From assembly GCA_005879795.1 (NCBI GenBank), contig VBKJ01000133.1, forward strand, positions 1 through 46,404: 46,404 bases of DNA, written 5' to 3'. A model generated the notes under the pieces. That model was not told the origin of the DNA and did no database searches. It saw only the letters and a program-made list of their open reading frames with translations. This document shows, piece by piece, positions 32,283-40,021 of this stretch; position 1 is the stretch's first letter, and every line of letters starts with the position of its first letter. The translations under genes and the position numbers were made by a program. Origin of the DNA: Deltaproteobacteria bacterium. Its GTDB lineage: Bacteria; Desulfobacterota; Binatia; DP-6.

Positions 32283-33530
32283 GTGAGCCGCCGCCTCATC
32301 CCCTTCATGTTCGTCCTCTACGTGGTCGCCTACCTCGACCGCATCAACGTCGGCTTCGCGGCGCTCCAGATGCGGCAGGACCTGGGCTTCACGGACGCCG
32401 TCTACGGCCTCGGCGCGGGCATCTTCTTCATCGGCTACTTCCTCTTCGAGGTGCCGAGCAACCTGATCATGCACCGGGTGGGCGCGCGCGTGTGGATGGC
32501 GCGCATCATGATCAGCTGGGGCGTCATCTCGGCGGCGATGATGCTCGCGCGCGGCGCGGCGAGCTTCTACGCGCTCCGCTTCCTCCTCGGCGCGGCCGAG
32601 GCGGGGTTCTTTCCCGGAATGATCCTCTACCTCACCTACTGGTTCCCCGCCGCCGAGCAGGCGCGCGCCGTGGCGCGCTTCATGACTGCGACCGCGATGG
32701 CGGGCGTGGTGGGCGGGCCCATCTCCGGGGCCATCCTCGTGGGGCTCGGCGGCCGGGGCGGGCTGGCGGGCTGGCAGTGGCTCTTCCTCCTGGAAGGCCT
32801 GCCGGCGGTGGCGTTCGGGCTCGCCGTGCTCGTCTACCTGACCGATCGCCCGGAAATGGCCGACTGGCTCGCGCCCGAGGAGCGCAGGTGGCTTGCGGAG
32901 CACATGGGGCGCGAGCACGCCGAGCGGCAGGCGCGGCACGGCTACGGCGTCGTGCAGGCCCTCGCGCACCGGCGGGTGTGGCTGCTCGGGCTCCTCTACT
33001 TCGCGCTCGCGTGCGGGGTCTACGGCGTGAGCTTCTGGATCCCGCAGATCATCGAGGGCTTCGGCGGGCTCGGGGACCTCGCGGTGGGCATGGTGTCGGC
33101 GGTCCCGTACCTGGCCGCGGCGATCGGCATGGTGGTCGTCGGCGCGCACTCGGATCGATGCGGGGAGCGGCGCTGGCACCTGGCCGGGTCGGCATTCGTC
33201 GGTGCGGCAGGGCTGCTCGCGAGCGCGAGCGTCACGTCGCCCGTCGGGTCGCTGCTCGCCCTCTCGCTCGGCGCGCTCGGGGTGTGGAGCGCGCTCGGGC
33301 CGTTCTGGGCCCGCTCGGCCACCTTCGCGAGCGGGAGCGCGGCCGCGGGCGCGATCGCGCTCGTCAACTCGGTCGGCAACCTGGGCGGCTTCCTCGGCCC
33401 CTACCTGATCGGGCTCGTCAAGGAGCGCACCCACGGCTTCGCCGGCGGGCTCGCCATCCTGGCAGGCGGGCTCGTCCTGGCGGGGGTGATCGCGCTCGGC
33501 CTCCGCGACGAAGCCGAGCCACCGGCCTGA
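32283..33530 (+). CDS. MFS transporter, anion:cation symporter (ACS)-like
   Basis: This inner-membrane transporter of at least 415 residues has twelve hydrophobic segments. YLDRINVGFAAL in the first helix pair, the GYFLFEVPSNLIMHRVGAR loop and RFLLGAAEAGFFPGMILYLTYWFP are diagnostic of the ACS family (phthalate, tartrate, 4-hydroxyphenylacetate, glucarate carriers). It probably imports an organic acid with protons. The start is uncertain. GTG at 32283 is the first standard start, but family-like sequence (HPAFAAAVLAKVSRRLIPF) extends upstream in frame to about 32241, where only a CTG at 32229 is available before a stop at 32214. The MITE-like hairpin ends at 32212, so its insertion may have removed the native start. 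Confidence 0.88.
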   Translation: MSRRLIPFMFVLYVVAYLDRINVGFAALQMRQDLGFTDAVYGLGAGIFFIGYFLFEVPSNLIMHRVGARVWMARIMISWGVISAAMMLARGAASFYALRFLLGAAEAGFFPGMILYLTYWFPAAEQARAVARFMTATAMAGVVGGPISGAILVGLGGRGGLAGWQWLFLLEGLPAVAFGLAVLVYLTDRPEMADWLAPEERRWLAEHMGREHAERQARHGYGVVQALAHRRVWLLGLLYFALACGVYGVSFWIPQIIEGFGGLGDLAVGMVSAVPYLAAAIGMVVVGAHSDRCGERRWHLAGSAFVGAAGLLASASVTSPVGSLLALSLGALGVWSALGPFWARSATFASGSAAAGAIALVNSVGNLGGFLGPYLIGLVKERTHGFAGGLAILAGGLVLAGVIALGLRDEAEPPA

Positions 33531-33534
33531 TGCT

Positions 33535-33615
33535 TCAGCGAATACGGGCGATCACACCGAGCGCCGCGGCCACCGTCGCCCACGCGATGAGCAGGTGCGC
33601 AAGTCCGGTCAGCAT
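33535..33615 (-). CDS. Putative 26-residue single-span membrane peptide
   Basis: A short minus-strand frame encodes MLTGLAHLLIAWATVAAALG, then VIARIR. It is one strongly hydrophobic helix with a basic C-terminus. The ATG at 33615 has a good GGGAGAA ribosome site five bases upstream, unlike chance frames here. It overlaps no other gene and converges with the MFS gene, whose stop lies four bases away. It could be a small membrane regulator, or an accident. Homologues have not been checked. Confidence 0.35.
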   Translation of the reverse strand: MLTGLAHLLIAWATVAAALGVIARIR

Positions 33616-33921
33616 CGCATTCTCCCGACACGCTGCGAGCAGCAAGTCCGCGGCCAGGGGTCGGGCCGCGTTGCATCGGACCCTCCACGCCGCGGCTGCA
33701 CAATCGCGCAGCAGCGTCCGCCCAGCGAAGCAGCGCCGCTCGACGGAGGACGGCGCTCATCTCCGCGTCCCCCCGGATCCTCGCTCGCCTTGCTGTCTGC
33801 TCGGAAGTCCAATAGGGGCCGCAGAGCGGAGGTAAGGAGTCCCTCCCCGGGCGTAACCGCAGGCCGGGCGGCCTGTTTTGCTCGGACCGCGCCCTGTGGG
33901 CGTGGAGAGGAGATGACGACC
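33616..33921. other. Leader region upstream of the FecR/DUF6600 gene; no gene recognised
   Basis: About 300 bp of less strongly GC-biased sequence precedes the FecR/DUF6600 gene. It ends in a strong ribosome site (GGAGAGGAG, 33903-33911). A GCCGGGCGGCC short repeat near 33860 could form a small hairpin in the leader. I found no protein or known RNA element. Confidence 0.35.
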
Positions 33922-36051
33922 ATGGGGTGGAAACGGCTCGCGACGACGGCTCTCGTAGTTCTCGTGGCGGTGGCCGGCCGGGCACCCGGTGTCGCGGCGG
34001 CGGTGCCGCGAGGGGCGGGCGCCACCCCCCCGCGGCTCAGCTTCACCGACGGCGAGGTGTCCTTCTGGCGTCCCGGCGCGGAGGACTGGGCCCCCGCGAA
34101 GGTGAACACTCCCCTCGCTGCGGGTGACTCCCTCTACACCGGCGAGAACGCCAACCTCGAGCTCCAGGTCGGCCCCAGTGCCTTCGTGCGCGCCGGGGCC
34201 GGGACCGAGCTGGGCTTCGAGTCCCTCGAGCCCGACCTCCAGCAGTTCAAGTTGACAACCGGCCACGCCGCGGTGGACGTGCGCCGCCTCCCGCGCGGCC
34301 AGGCGATCGAGGTCGACACACCCAACGGTGCCTTCACCATCGATCACCCGGGCTACTACCGCATCGACGTCGAGCAGGAGCGTACCACCTTCTCGACCCG
34401 CCGCGGCGGCGAGGCAACCCTCGTCCCTGCCGACGGCGAGGCCACCGACGTCGGCTCCGACAAACAGTTAGTGCTGGAAGGGACGGACACGCCGCAGCTC
34501 AGCACCAGCGCGGCCCCCGACCCCGACGACTGGGACCGCTGGAACCTCGACCGCACCGGGCGCCCGAGCGAGCCGTCGCCCAGCGCGGCCTACGTGTCCC
34601 CCGAGGTCGCGGGCAGCGAGGACCTCGACCGCCACGGCGACTGGCGCGACACGCCGCGCTACGGCCACGTGTGGGTGCCCCACGAGGTGCCGCCCGACTG
34701 GGCGCCGTACTCGACCGGGCGCTGGGTCTGGGACCCGTACTACGGCTGGACCTGGGTGGATGACGCGCCGTGGGGCTGGGCACCGTACCACTACGGCCGC
34801 TGGGTGTACGTCAACGGCTTCTGGGGCTGGGCGCCGGGCCCGGTCGTGGCGGCGCCCGTGTACGCGCCCGCGCTGGTCGCCTTTTTCGGCGCGCCGGGCG
34901 TCGGCGTGTCGGTGAGCGTCGGCGTCCCGTTCGTGAGTTGGGTGGCGCTCGGCTTCGGCGAGCCGGTCATCCCCTGGTGGGGCCCGGTCGGCTTCGTTGG
35001 GACGTGCTGGTGGGGCGGCTGGGGCGGCCCGCGCTTCGTCAACAACAACGTCGTCATCCAGCACAACACCTACGTGAACGTGCGGAACGTGACGGTCTTC
35101 CAGAATACGCACGTCCACAACGCGGTGATTGCGGTGCAGCGCGATCACTTCGGCCGGGGGCATGTCGAGCACGTGCGCCTGGGCGCGGCCGACGCGCAAC
35201 GTCTCCGTCCAATCCACGGGCGGCTCGGCGTGAAGCCCACGCCGGCAAGCCTGGTCGCCAAGGAAGGCCACGCCATCCGCCCGCCGCAGGCGGTGCATGC
35301 GCGGCCCGTGGTGGCGACGCGCCCGCCGCAGGATCTCTCGCACCGCCTGCGCGCCGCGGGGCTCAACCCGGCGTCGAGCGCCGCGCCGCCGCCGCGGCTC
35401 GTGCACGCGCCGCGGCCCCAGGGCGGCGGCCGCCAGGCCTCGTTCGGCAGCCGCGCGACCCCGCCACCGCCGCCGGGAGCGGGGCACCGCCGGCTCGAGG
35501 CGGGGGCGCGTCCCGCGCCGCCATCGCAGCACACGCACGGCGAGCGTCCGAACCTCGGCCCGCCTCGTGCCCCCGCAGCGCCGCGGGCGCCGACCACCGC
35601 GGAGCGCCGCCCGCACGGCGGCGCGCGCGCTGCCGAGCGCGGCACACCGCCGGCCCTCCCGCACGACGCGGAGCGGCGCCCTGCCGAGCGCGCCGCACCG
35701 CCACCCCCACCGCACCACGCGGAACGCGCGCGCCCCGCGCCACCTGCGCCGGCGCGCAGGGTGGAGCGGGAGCGCCCGGCGCGTGGCGCTCCACCCCCGC
35801 AGCTCGGCGCTCCGCCGCCGCGCGCACCACACGAGGGCACGCACGCGCCGCGGCCGCAGCCCGCGCCGCACGAGAAGCAACATCAGGGGCCGGGCGGCGC
35901 TCCGCCCTCCGCACGCTGGGAGGCGCCTCGCGCGCCGCATGCCTGGACTCAGCGCCCCGCCCGGAGCGCTTCCGTGCGCGAGCGTGGGGCGCGTCCGAGC
36001 GAGCGGCGGGCCGCCGGTGCGGAATCGCCACGCGTAGCGCGCGGGCGCTGA
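33922..36051 (+). CDS. Secreted FecR-like/DUF6600 protein with long Pro/Arg/His-rich tail
   Basis: This 709-residue exported protein has a signal peptide (about 1-27, LATTALVVLVAVAGRAPGVAAA). A FecR-like beta-domain (about 30-165) covers SFTDGEVSFWRPG, DSLYTGENANLELQVG, FKLTTGHAAVDVR and YYRIDVEQ. DUF6600 follows, with Trp/Tyr-rich WVPHEVPPDWAPYSTGRWVW, WTWVDDAPWGWAPYHYGRWV and VYVNGFWGWAPGP. Asn/Val-rich repeats (NNNVVIQHNTYVNVRNV) come next, then a roughly 300-residue disordered tail of Pro, Arg, Ala and His. ATG at 33922 was preferred over ATG at 33913 because the GGAGAGGAG site sits nine bases before it. It is probably a cell-envelope structural protein; DUF6600 has no established function. 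The basic tail may bind polyanions such as DNA or polysaccharide, by inference. Confidence 0.82.
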   Translation: MGWKRLATTALVVLVAVAGRAPGVAAAVPRGAGATPPRLSFTDGEVSFWRPGAEDWAPAKVNTPLAAGDSLYTGENANLELQVGPSAFVRAGAGTELGFESLEPDLQQFKLTTGHAAVDVRRLPRGQAIEVDTPNGAFTIDHPGYYRIDVEQERTTFSTRRGGEATLVPADGEATDVGSDKQLVLEGTDTPQLSTSAAPDPDDWDRWNLDRTGRPSEPSPSAAYVSPEVAGSEDLDRHGDWRDTPRYGHVWVPHEVPPDWAPYSTGRWVWDPYYGWTWVDDAPWGWAPYHYGRWVYVNGFWGWAPGPVVAAPVYAPALVAFFGAPGVGVSVSVGVPFVSWVALGFGEPVIPWWGPVGFVGTCWWGGWGGPRFVNNNVVIQHNTYVNVRNVTVFQNTHVHNAVIAVQRDHFGRGHVEHVRLGAADAQRLRPIHGRLGVKPTPASLVAKEGHAIRPPQAVHARPVVATRPPQDLSHRLRAAGLNPASSAAPPPRLVHAPRPQGGGRQASFGSRATPPPPPGAGHRRLEAGARPAPPSQHTHGERPNLGPPRAPAAPRAPTTAERRPHGGARAAERGTPPALPHDAERRPAERAAPPPPPHHAERARPAPPAPARRVERERPARGAPPPQLGAPPPRAPHEGTHAPRPQPAPHEKQHQGPGGAPPSARWEAPRAPHAWTQRPARSASVRERGARPSERRAAGAESPRVARGR

Positions 36052-36220
36052 CCGTATGGCACCGCCATCCCCGGCGCCACCGCGGGCCGGGCGGCGATGC
36101 CCCGCGATCCGCGCGCGACGTTGGCGAAGTGGTTCGCCTGGCCCATCACCGCGATGTTCGCCCCGGCGAGCTGCGTCAATCCACTTGCCTGAGCTCGCTC
36201 GCGCGCATAGGAGGGGCCGC

Positions 36221-36814
36221 ATGCGCAACCTGCTGATCGCCGTCGCTCTCGCCCTCCCCTCGTTCGCCGAAGCCGTCACCTGGAACCTCGATCCGTCCCA
36301 CACCAGCGTGCAGTTCTCGGTCCGCCACCTCATGGTGAGCAACGTGCGCGGCGAGTTCGCCAAGCTGAGTGGCAGCGTCGAGGTGGACGAGAAGGACCTC
36401 ACGCACTCGAAGATCCAGGCCGCCATCGACGCCGCCAGCATCGACACCCGCGTCGAGAAGCGCGACACGCACCTGAAGAGCCCCGACTTCCTCGACGTGG
36501 CCAGGTACCCGACCATCAGCTTCGTGTCGAAGAAGATCGAGCAGGCCGGCGCGGGACACTTCAAGGTGACGGGCGACCTGACCCTCCACGGCGTCACGCG
36601 CGAGGTGAGCCTCGACGTCCAGGGCCCCACGCGCGAGATCAAGGACCCCTGGGGCAACACCCGCGCCGGCGCGCAGGCCACCACCACGATCCATCGCAAG
36701 GACTTCGGCCTCACCTGGAACCAGGCGCTCGAGGCCGGAGGCGTGGCCGTCGGCGACGAGGTGTCGATCACGATCGACGTCGAGGCGACGAAGCAGACCG
36801 CCGCGGGCGGCTGA
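36221..36814 (+). CDS. YceI family periplasmic protein
   Basis: The 197-residue protein has a short signal peptide (about 1-18, LLIAVALALPSFAEA). The mature lipocalin-like barrel starts with VTWNLDPSHTSVQFSVRHLMVSNVRGEF, the YceI hallmark, and includes IDTRVEKRDTHLKSPDFLDV, DLTLHGVTREV and RKDFGLTWN. YceI barrels bind polyisoprenoids or similar amphiphiles in the periplasm. ATG at 36221 has a strong AGGAGGGG site about five bases upstream. It follows the DUF6600 gene by 170 bp on the same strand. Confidence 0.95.
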   Translation: MRNLLIAVALALPSFAEAVTWNLDPSHTSVQFSVRHLMVSNVRGEFAKLSGSVEVDEKDLTHSKIQAAIDAASIDTRVEKRDTHLKSPDFLDVARYPTISFVSKKIEQAGAGHFKVTGDLTLHGVTREVSLDVQGPTREIKDPWGNTRAGAQATTTIHRKDFGLTWNQALEAGGVAVGDEVSITIDVEATKQTAAGG

Positions 36815-36897
36815 GCCGCAGCCGTCAGCGCGGCGCGGGCTCGATCAACGGGACGATCTCCGCCGGGCGGCGGGTTGATCGCCGCACGCGCCCGTCG

Positions 36898-36925
36898 CTA
36901 GTGTGGTGTCCGCGAGGTGGCTTTA
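36898..36925. repeat. Solo 28-bp copy of the MITE-like element end
   Basis: This 28-base stretch (begins CTAGTGTGGTGTCC, ends GGTGGCTTTA) is identical to the left end of the hairpin element at 32148-32175. A partial match (GCCGAGCC) continues shortly after, but the right arm is missing. It lies immediately upstream of, and may overlap, the 5' end of the LMF1-like gene. Confidence 0.9.
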
Positions 36926-36940
36926 GAAGCCGAGCCCACG

Positions 36941-38458
36941 GTGACGCGCTCGCCCTACTGGCTCACCCGCTTCGTCCTCCTTCGCCTCCTCGGCTTCGTC
37001 TACTTCATCGCCTTCCTCTGCCTCGCCCGCCAGCTGCTCCCGCTGCTCGGCCACGACGGGCTCACGCCCGTCCCGCTCTTCCTCCATCGTCTGGAGGCGC
37101 ACTTCGGCTCGCGTCGGGCGGCGTCCCTCCAGCTCCCGAGCCTCTTCTGGCTCGACGCCTCGGACGGCTTCATGCTCGCCATGGCCTGGCTCGGGGCCGG
37201 CCTCTCGCTCGTGGTGCTGGCCGGCTTCGCGAACGCGCTCCTCATGGCCGTCCTCTGGGCGCTCTACCTCTCCTTCGTGCACATCGGGCAGGACTGGTAC
37301 GGCTACGGCTGGGAGATCCAGCTCCTCGAGACCGGCTTCCTCGCGGTCTTCCTCTGCCCGCTCCTCGATCCGCGCCCGTTCCCACGGCGTCCGCCGCCGG
37401 CAGCGGTCCTCTGGCTCTACCGCTGGCTCGTCTTCCGCATCATGCTGGGCGCGGGACTCATCAAGCTACGCGGCGATTCGTGCTGGCGCGACCTCACCTG
37501 CCTCTACTACCACTACGAGACGCAGCCGCTGCCGAACCCGCTGAGCCGCTGGCTGCACTTCAAGCCGCGCTGGTTCCAGAGGTGCGGCGTGCTGTTCAAC
37601 CACGTGGCCGAGCTGGTGGCCCCGTGGTTCGCGTTCTGGCCGCGCGCGGCGCGGCACGTGGCGGGCGGGGTGCTCCTTGCGTTCCAGGTGTCGCTCATCC
37701 TGAGCGGGAACCTCTCCTTCCTGAACTGGCTCACGATCGTACCCATCCTCGCCTGCTTCGACGACTCGCTGCTCCGCCGCGTGCTACCGCGCCGCCTCGT
37801 CGTGCGCGCCGAGCGCGCCGCGGCGGCAGCGCAACCCTCGCGCGCCGAGCAGGCGACGGTCGCCGCGCTGGTGGTGCTGGTCGCCGTGCTGAGCATCGAT
37901 CCCGTGCGCAACCTGCTCTCCGAGCGCCAGATGATGAACACGGCCTTCAACCGCCTCGAGCTGGTGAACACCTACGGCGCCTTCGGGAGCGTCGGCCGCC
38001 TGCGCCCCGAGATCGTCTTCGAGGGCACGAGCGACGCGACCATCACCGACGCCACCGTCTGGCGGGAGTACGAGTTCAAGTGCAAGCCCGGCGACGTCAT
38101 GCGCCGGCCATGCGTCGTCGCGCCCTACCAGGAGCGGATCGACTGGCAGATCTGGTTCGCCGCCATGTCGACGCCGGAGCGCTATCCGTGGACGCTTCAC
38201 CTGGTGTGGAAGCTCCTCCACGACGACCCGGGGGCGCTCAGCCTCCTGGCCACCAACCCCTTCCCCGATGCGCCGCCGCGCCACGTCCGCGCCCGCCTCT
38301 ACCGCTACGAGTTCGCGCCGCCCGGCGACCCGAGCGGGGCCTGGTGGCGGCGGACGCTCGTCCGCGAGTGGCTGCCGCCGCTCTCCGCCGACGATCCGCA
38401 TCTGCGCCGCTTCCTCGCCGCGCATGGCTGGATTGCCGCGACCGGACCACCGGCGTGA
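36941..38458 (+). CDS. Lipase maturation factor (LMF1) family membrane protein
   Basis: This 505-residue multi-span membrane protein has LMF1-family signatures: GYGWEIQLLETGFLAVFLCP, FRIMLGAGLIKLRGDSCWRDLTCLYYHYETQPLPNPLS (LMF1 core, around residue 170-200), FNHVAELVAPW and GNLSFLNWLTIVP. The C-terminal soluble part includes NRLELVNTYGAFG and FEGT, as in animal LMF1. In vertebrates LMF1 helps lipases fold in the ER; the bacterial role is unknown. Two GTG starts are possible: 36941 (chosen; begins TRSPYWLTRFVLLR) and 36917, which lies inside the element-end repeat. The secreted SGNH hydrolase in this window is a conceivable client, by inference only. Confidence 0.88.
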   Translation: MTRSPYWLTRFVLLRLLGFVYFIAFLCLARQLLPLLGHDGLTPVPLFLHRLEAHFGSRRAASLQLPSLFWLDASDGFMLAMAWLGAGLSLVVLAGFANALLMAVLWALYLSFVHIGQDWYGYGWEIQLLETGFLAVFLCPLLDPRPFPRRPPPAAVLWLYRWLVFRIMLGAGLIKLRGDSCWRDLTCLYYHYETQPLPNPLSRWLHFKPRWFQRCGVLFNHVAELVAPWFAFWPRAARHVAGGVLLAFQVSLILSGNLSFLNWLTIVPILACFDDSLLRRVLPRRLVVRAERAAAAAQPSRAEQATVAALVVLVAVLSIDPVRNLLSERQMMNTAFNRLELVNTYGAFGSVGRLRPEIVFEGTSDATITDATVWREYEFKCKPGDVMRRPCVVAPYQERIDWQIWFAAMSTPERYPWTLHLVWKLLHDDPGALSLLATNPFPDAPPRHVRARLYRYEFAPPGDPSGAWWRRTLVREWLPPLSADDPHLRRFLAAHGWIAATGPPA

Positions 38459-38578
38459 GGCGGACGGACGACGTGCGACCCGGCGCGGAGTGCAGCCTAC
38501 TCGCAGATCGTCGACCTGGCGGCCGCCACCCCGAGCGTCCGGCTGGCGTCCTCGCCGCACCCGTCACGCCGTCAGAGA

Positions 38579-39598
38579 TCACGAGCCCCGAATGCCCTGC
38601 AGCTCCTCCTTGTGCCCGCGCTCGAGCAGCTGGCGCACGGCCTCGAGGAGCGGCCGCCCGCGGTGCAGCACGTGGTACACCTGTTCGGTGACGGGCATGT
38701 CGACGCCCACCTTTCGCGCCAGGTCGTACGCCGCCGCCGCGGTCGAGAACCCTTCGGCCACCGAGCGCTGGCGCGCGAGGTAGGCGGCCGGGTCGGCGCC
38801 CTCGGCGACCCGCAGCCCGAGCGTGCGGTTGCGCGAGAGGTCGCCCGTGCAGGTGAGCACCAGGTCGCCCACCCCGGCCAGCCCGAGGAACGTGAGCGGA
38901 TCGGCCCCGAGCGCCACGCCGAGCCGGGCCATCTCGGCGAGCCCGCGCGTGATCAGCGCGGCACGCGCGTTCGCGCCGAAGCGCAGGCCATCACAGGCCC
39001 CGGTGGCGATCGCCATCACGTTCTTGACCGCGCCGCCCACCTGGACGCCGACCGGGTCGGCGCTCGAGTAGGTCCGTAGTGTGGCGGAATGGACGAGATC
39101 CTGCACCTTGCGGGCGGCGACCATTCCCTTCGACGCCACCACGACGTCGGTCGGGAGGCCGCAGGCGACCTCGCGCGCGAAGGTCGGCCCGGAGAGAAAG
39201 GCGAGGCGCTCGGGCTCGAGGTCGGGCATCGTCTCCTCGAGCACCATCGACATGAGCTTCAGCGTCCGCTCCTCGATACCCTTCGTGGCGACCACGACGA
39301 GCGCGTCGCTCCGCACGCCTGGGGCCGCCAGCGTCGACACGGCGCGCAGGTGGCTCGAGGGGGGGACGAGGACGACCACGTCCCCGCTCGCCGCCACCTC
39401 CCGGGCATCCGCCGATGCCCGGATGGTGTCCGGGAGCGAGACGTCCGGGAGGTAGACCGAATTCGTGTGCCGGGTGGCGATCTCCTCGGCCACTTCGGGC
39501 TCGTACGCCCACGCCGTCACCGCGTGCTCGAGCCTCGCCAGGTGGCAGGCGAGCGCGGTGCCCCACGCTCCGGAGCCGACGACCGCGAATCGTGTCAT
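38579..39598 (-). CDS. gpsA: Glycerol-3-phosphate dehydrogenase [NAD(P)+]
   Basis: This 339-residue cytoplasmic enzyme interconverts dihydroxyacetone phosphate and sn-glycerol-3-phosphate for phospholipid synthesis. The Rossmann motif GSGAWG (8-13), TKGIE with K106, LSGPTFA (135-141) and GGAVKN with K192 are all present, and the length is normal for GpsA (about 330-340). ATG at 39598 has AGGGG upstream. Downstream on the same strand lie a GYD protein's neighbours and an acyltransferase, so a lipid-synthesis context is plausible but the genes are not tightly packed. Confidence 0.96.
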   Translation of the reverse strand: MTRFAVVGSGAWGTALACHLARLEHAVTAWAYEPEVAEEIATRHTNSVYLPDVSLPDTIRASADAREVAASGDVVVLVPPSSHLRAVSTLAAPGVRSDALVVVATKGIEERTLKLMSMVLEETMPDLEPERLAFLSGPTFAREVACGLPTDVVVASKGMVAARKVQDLVHSATLRTYSSADPVGVQVGGAVKNVMAIATGACDGLRFGANARAALITRGLAEMARLGVALGADPLTFLGLAGVGDLVLTCTGDLSRNRTLGLRVAEGADPAAYLARQRSVAEGFSTAAAAYDLARKVGVDMPVTEQVYHVLHRGRPLLEAVRQLLERGHKEELQGIRGS

Positions 39599-39691
39599 GC
39601 GCCCCTATACAGCCCCGCGCCGGATGCTGCCATTCACGCCGGGACGCGGCGGGCACCGGACCGTCGCCGCCACTACGAACGGGCGGCGCGC

Positions 39692-39994
39692 CTACTTCAC
39701 GGCGGGCAGGCCGGCGACGATGCGCCGGTACTCCTCCTCGCCGAAGGCGCGGCAGGTCTCGATGCGCACGTTGCCCCTGGCGCTGAGGGCGAGCGAGAGC
39801 TTGACCGCCGTCTCGTCGTCCGGCGCCTCGGCGATGACCACCGCGTCGTACTTGCCGGTCACCAGGTAGAAGTCCCGGAGCTTCGCGCCGGCGGCTCGGT
39901 ACGCCTCCCTGGCCGCTTCGAGCCGGGCGGGCCCGTCCTTGATCGCCTCGATCCCACGCTGCGTGAAGCGGAGCAACGACACGAAGGTCGGCAT
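39692..39994 (-). CDS. GYD domain protein
   Basis: This 100-residue protein is a complete GYD (dimeric alpha/beta-barrel, ferredoxin-like) domain. It opens TFVSLLRFTQRGIEAIKDGPAR and has the name-giving motif as GKYDAVVIAEAPDDETAVKLSLAL, with GNVRIETCRAF closing the fold. GYD proteins are small soluble proteins of unknown biochemical role. ATG at 39994 has a perfect AGGAGGT site upstream, so expression may be high. It lies 27 bp downstream of the acyltransferase gene on the same strand. Confidence 0.88.
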   Translation of the reverse strand: MPTFVSLLRFTQRGIEAIKDGPARLEAAREAYRAAGAKLRDFYLVTGKYDAVVIAEAPDDETAVKLSLALSARGNVRIETCRAFGEEEYRRIVAGLPAVK

Positions 39995-40021
39995 GGCATT
40001 ACCTCCTGTTCGTGGTGCCTC

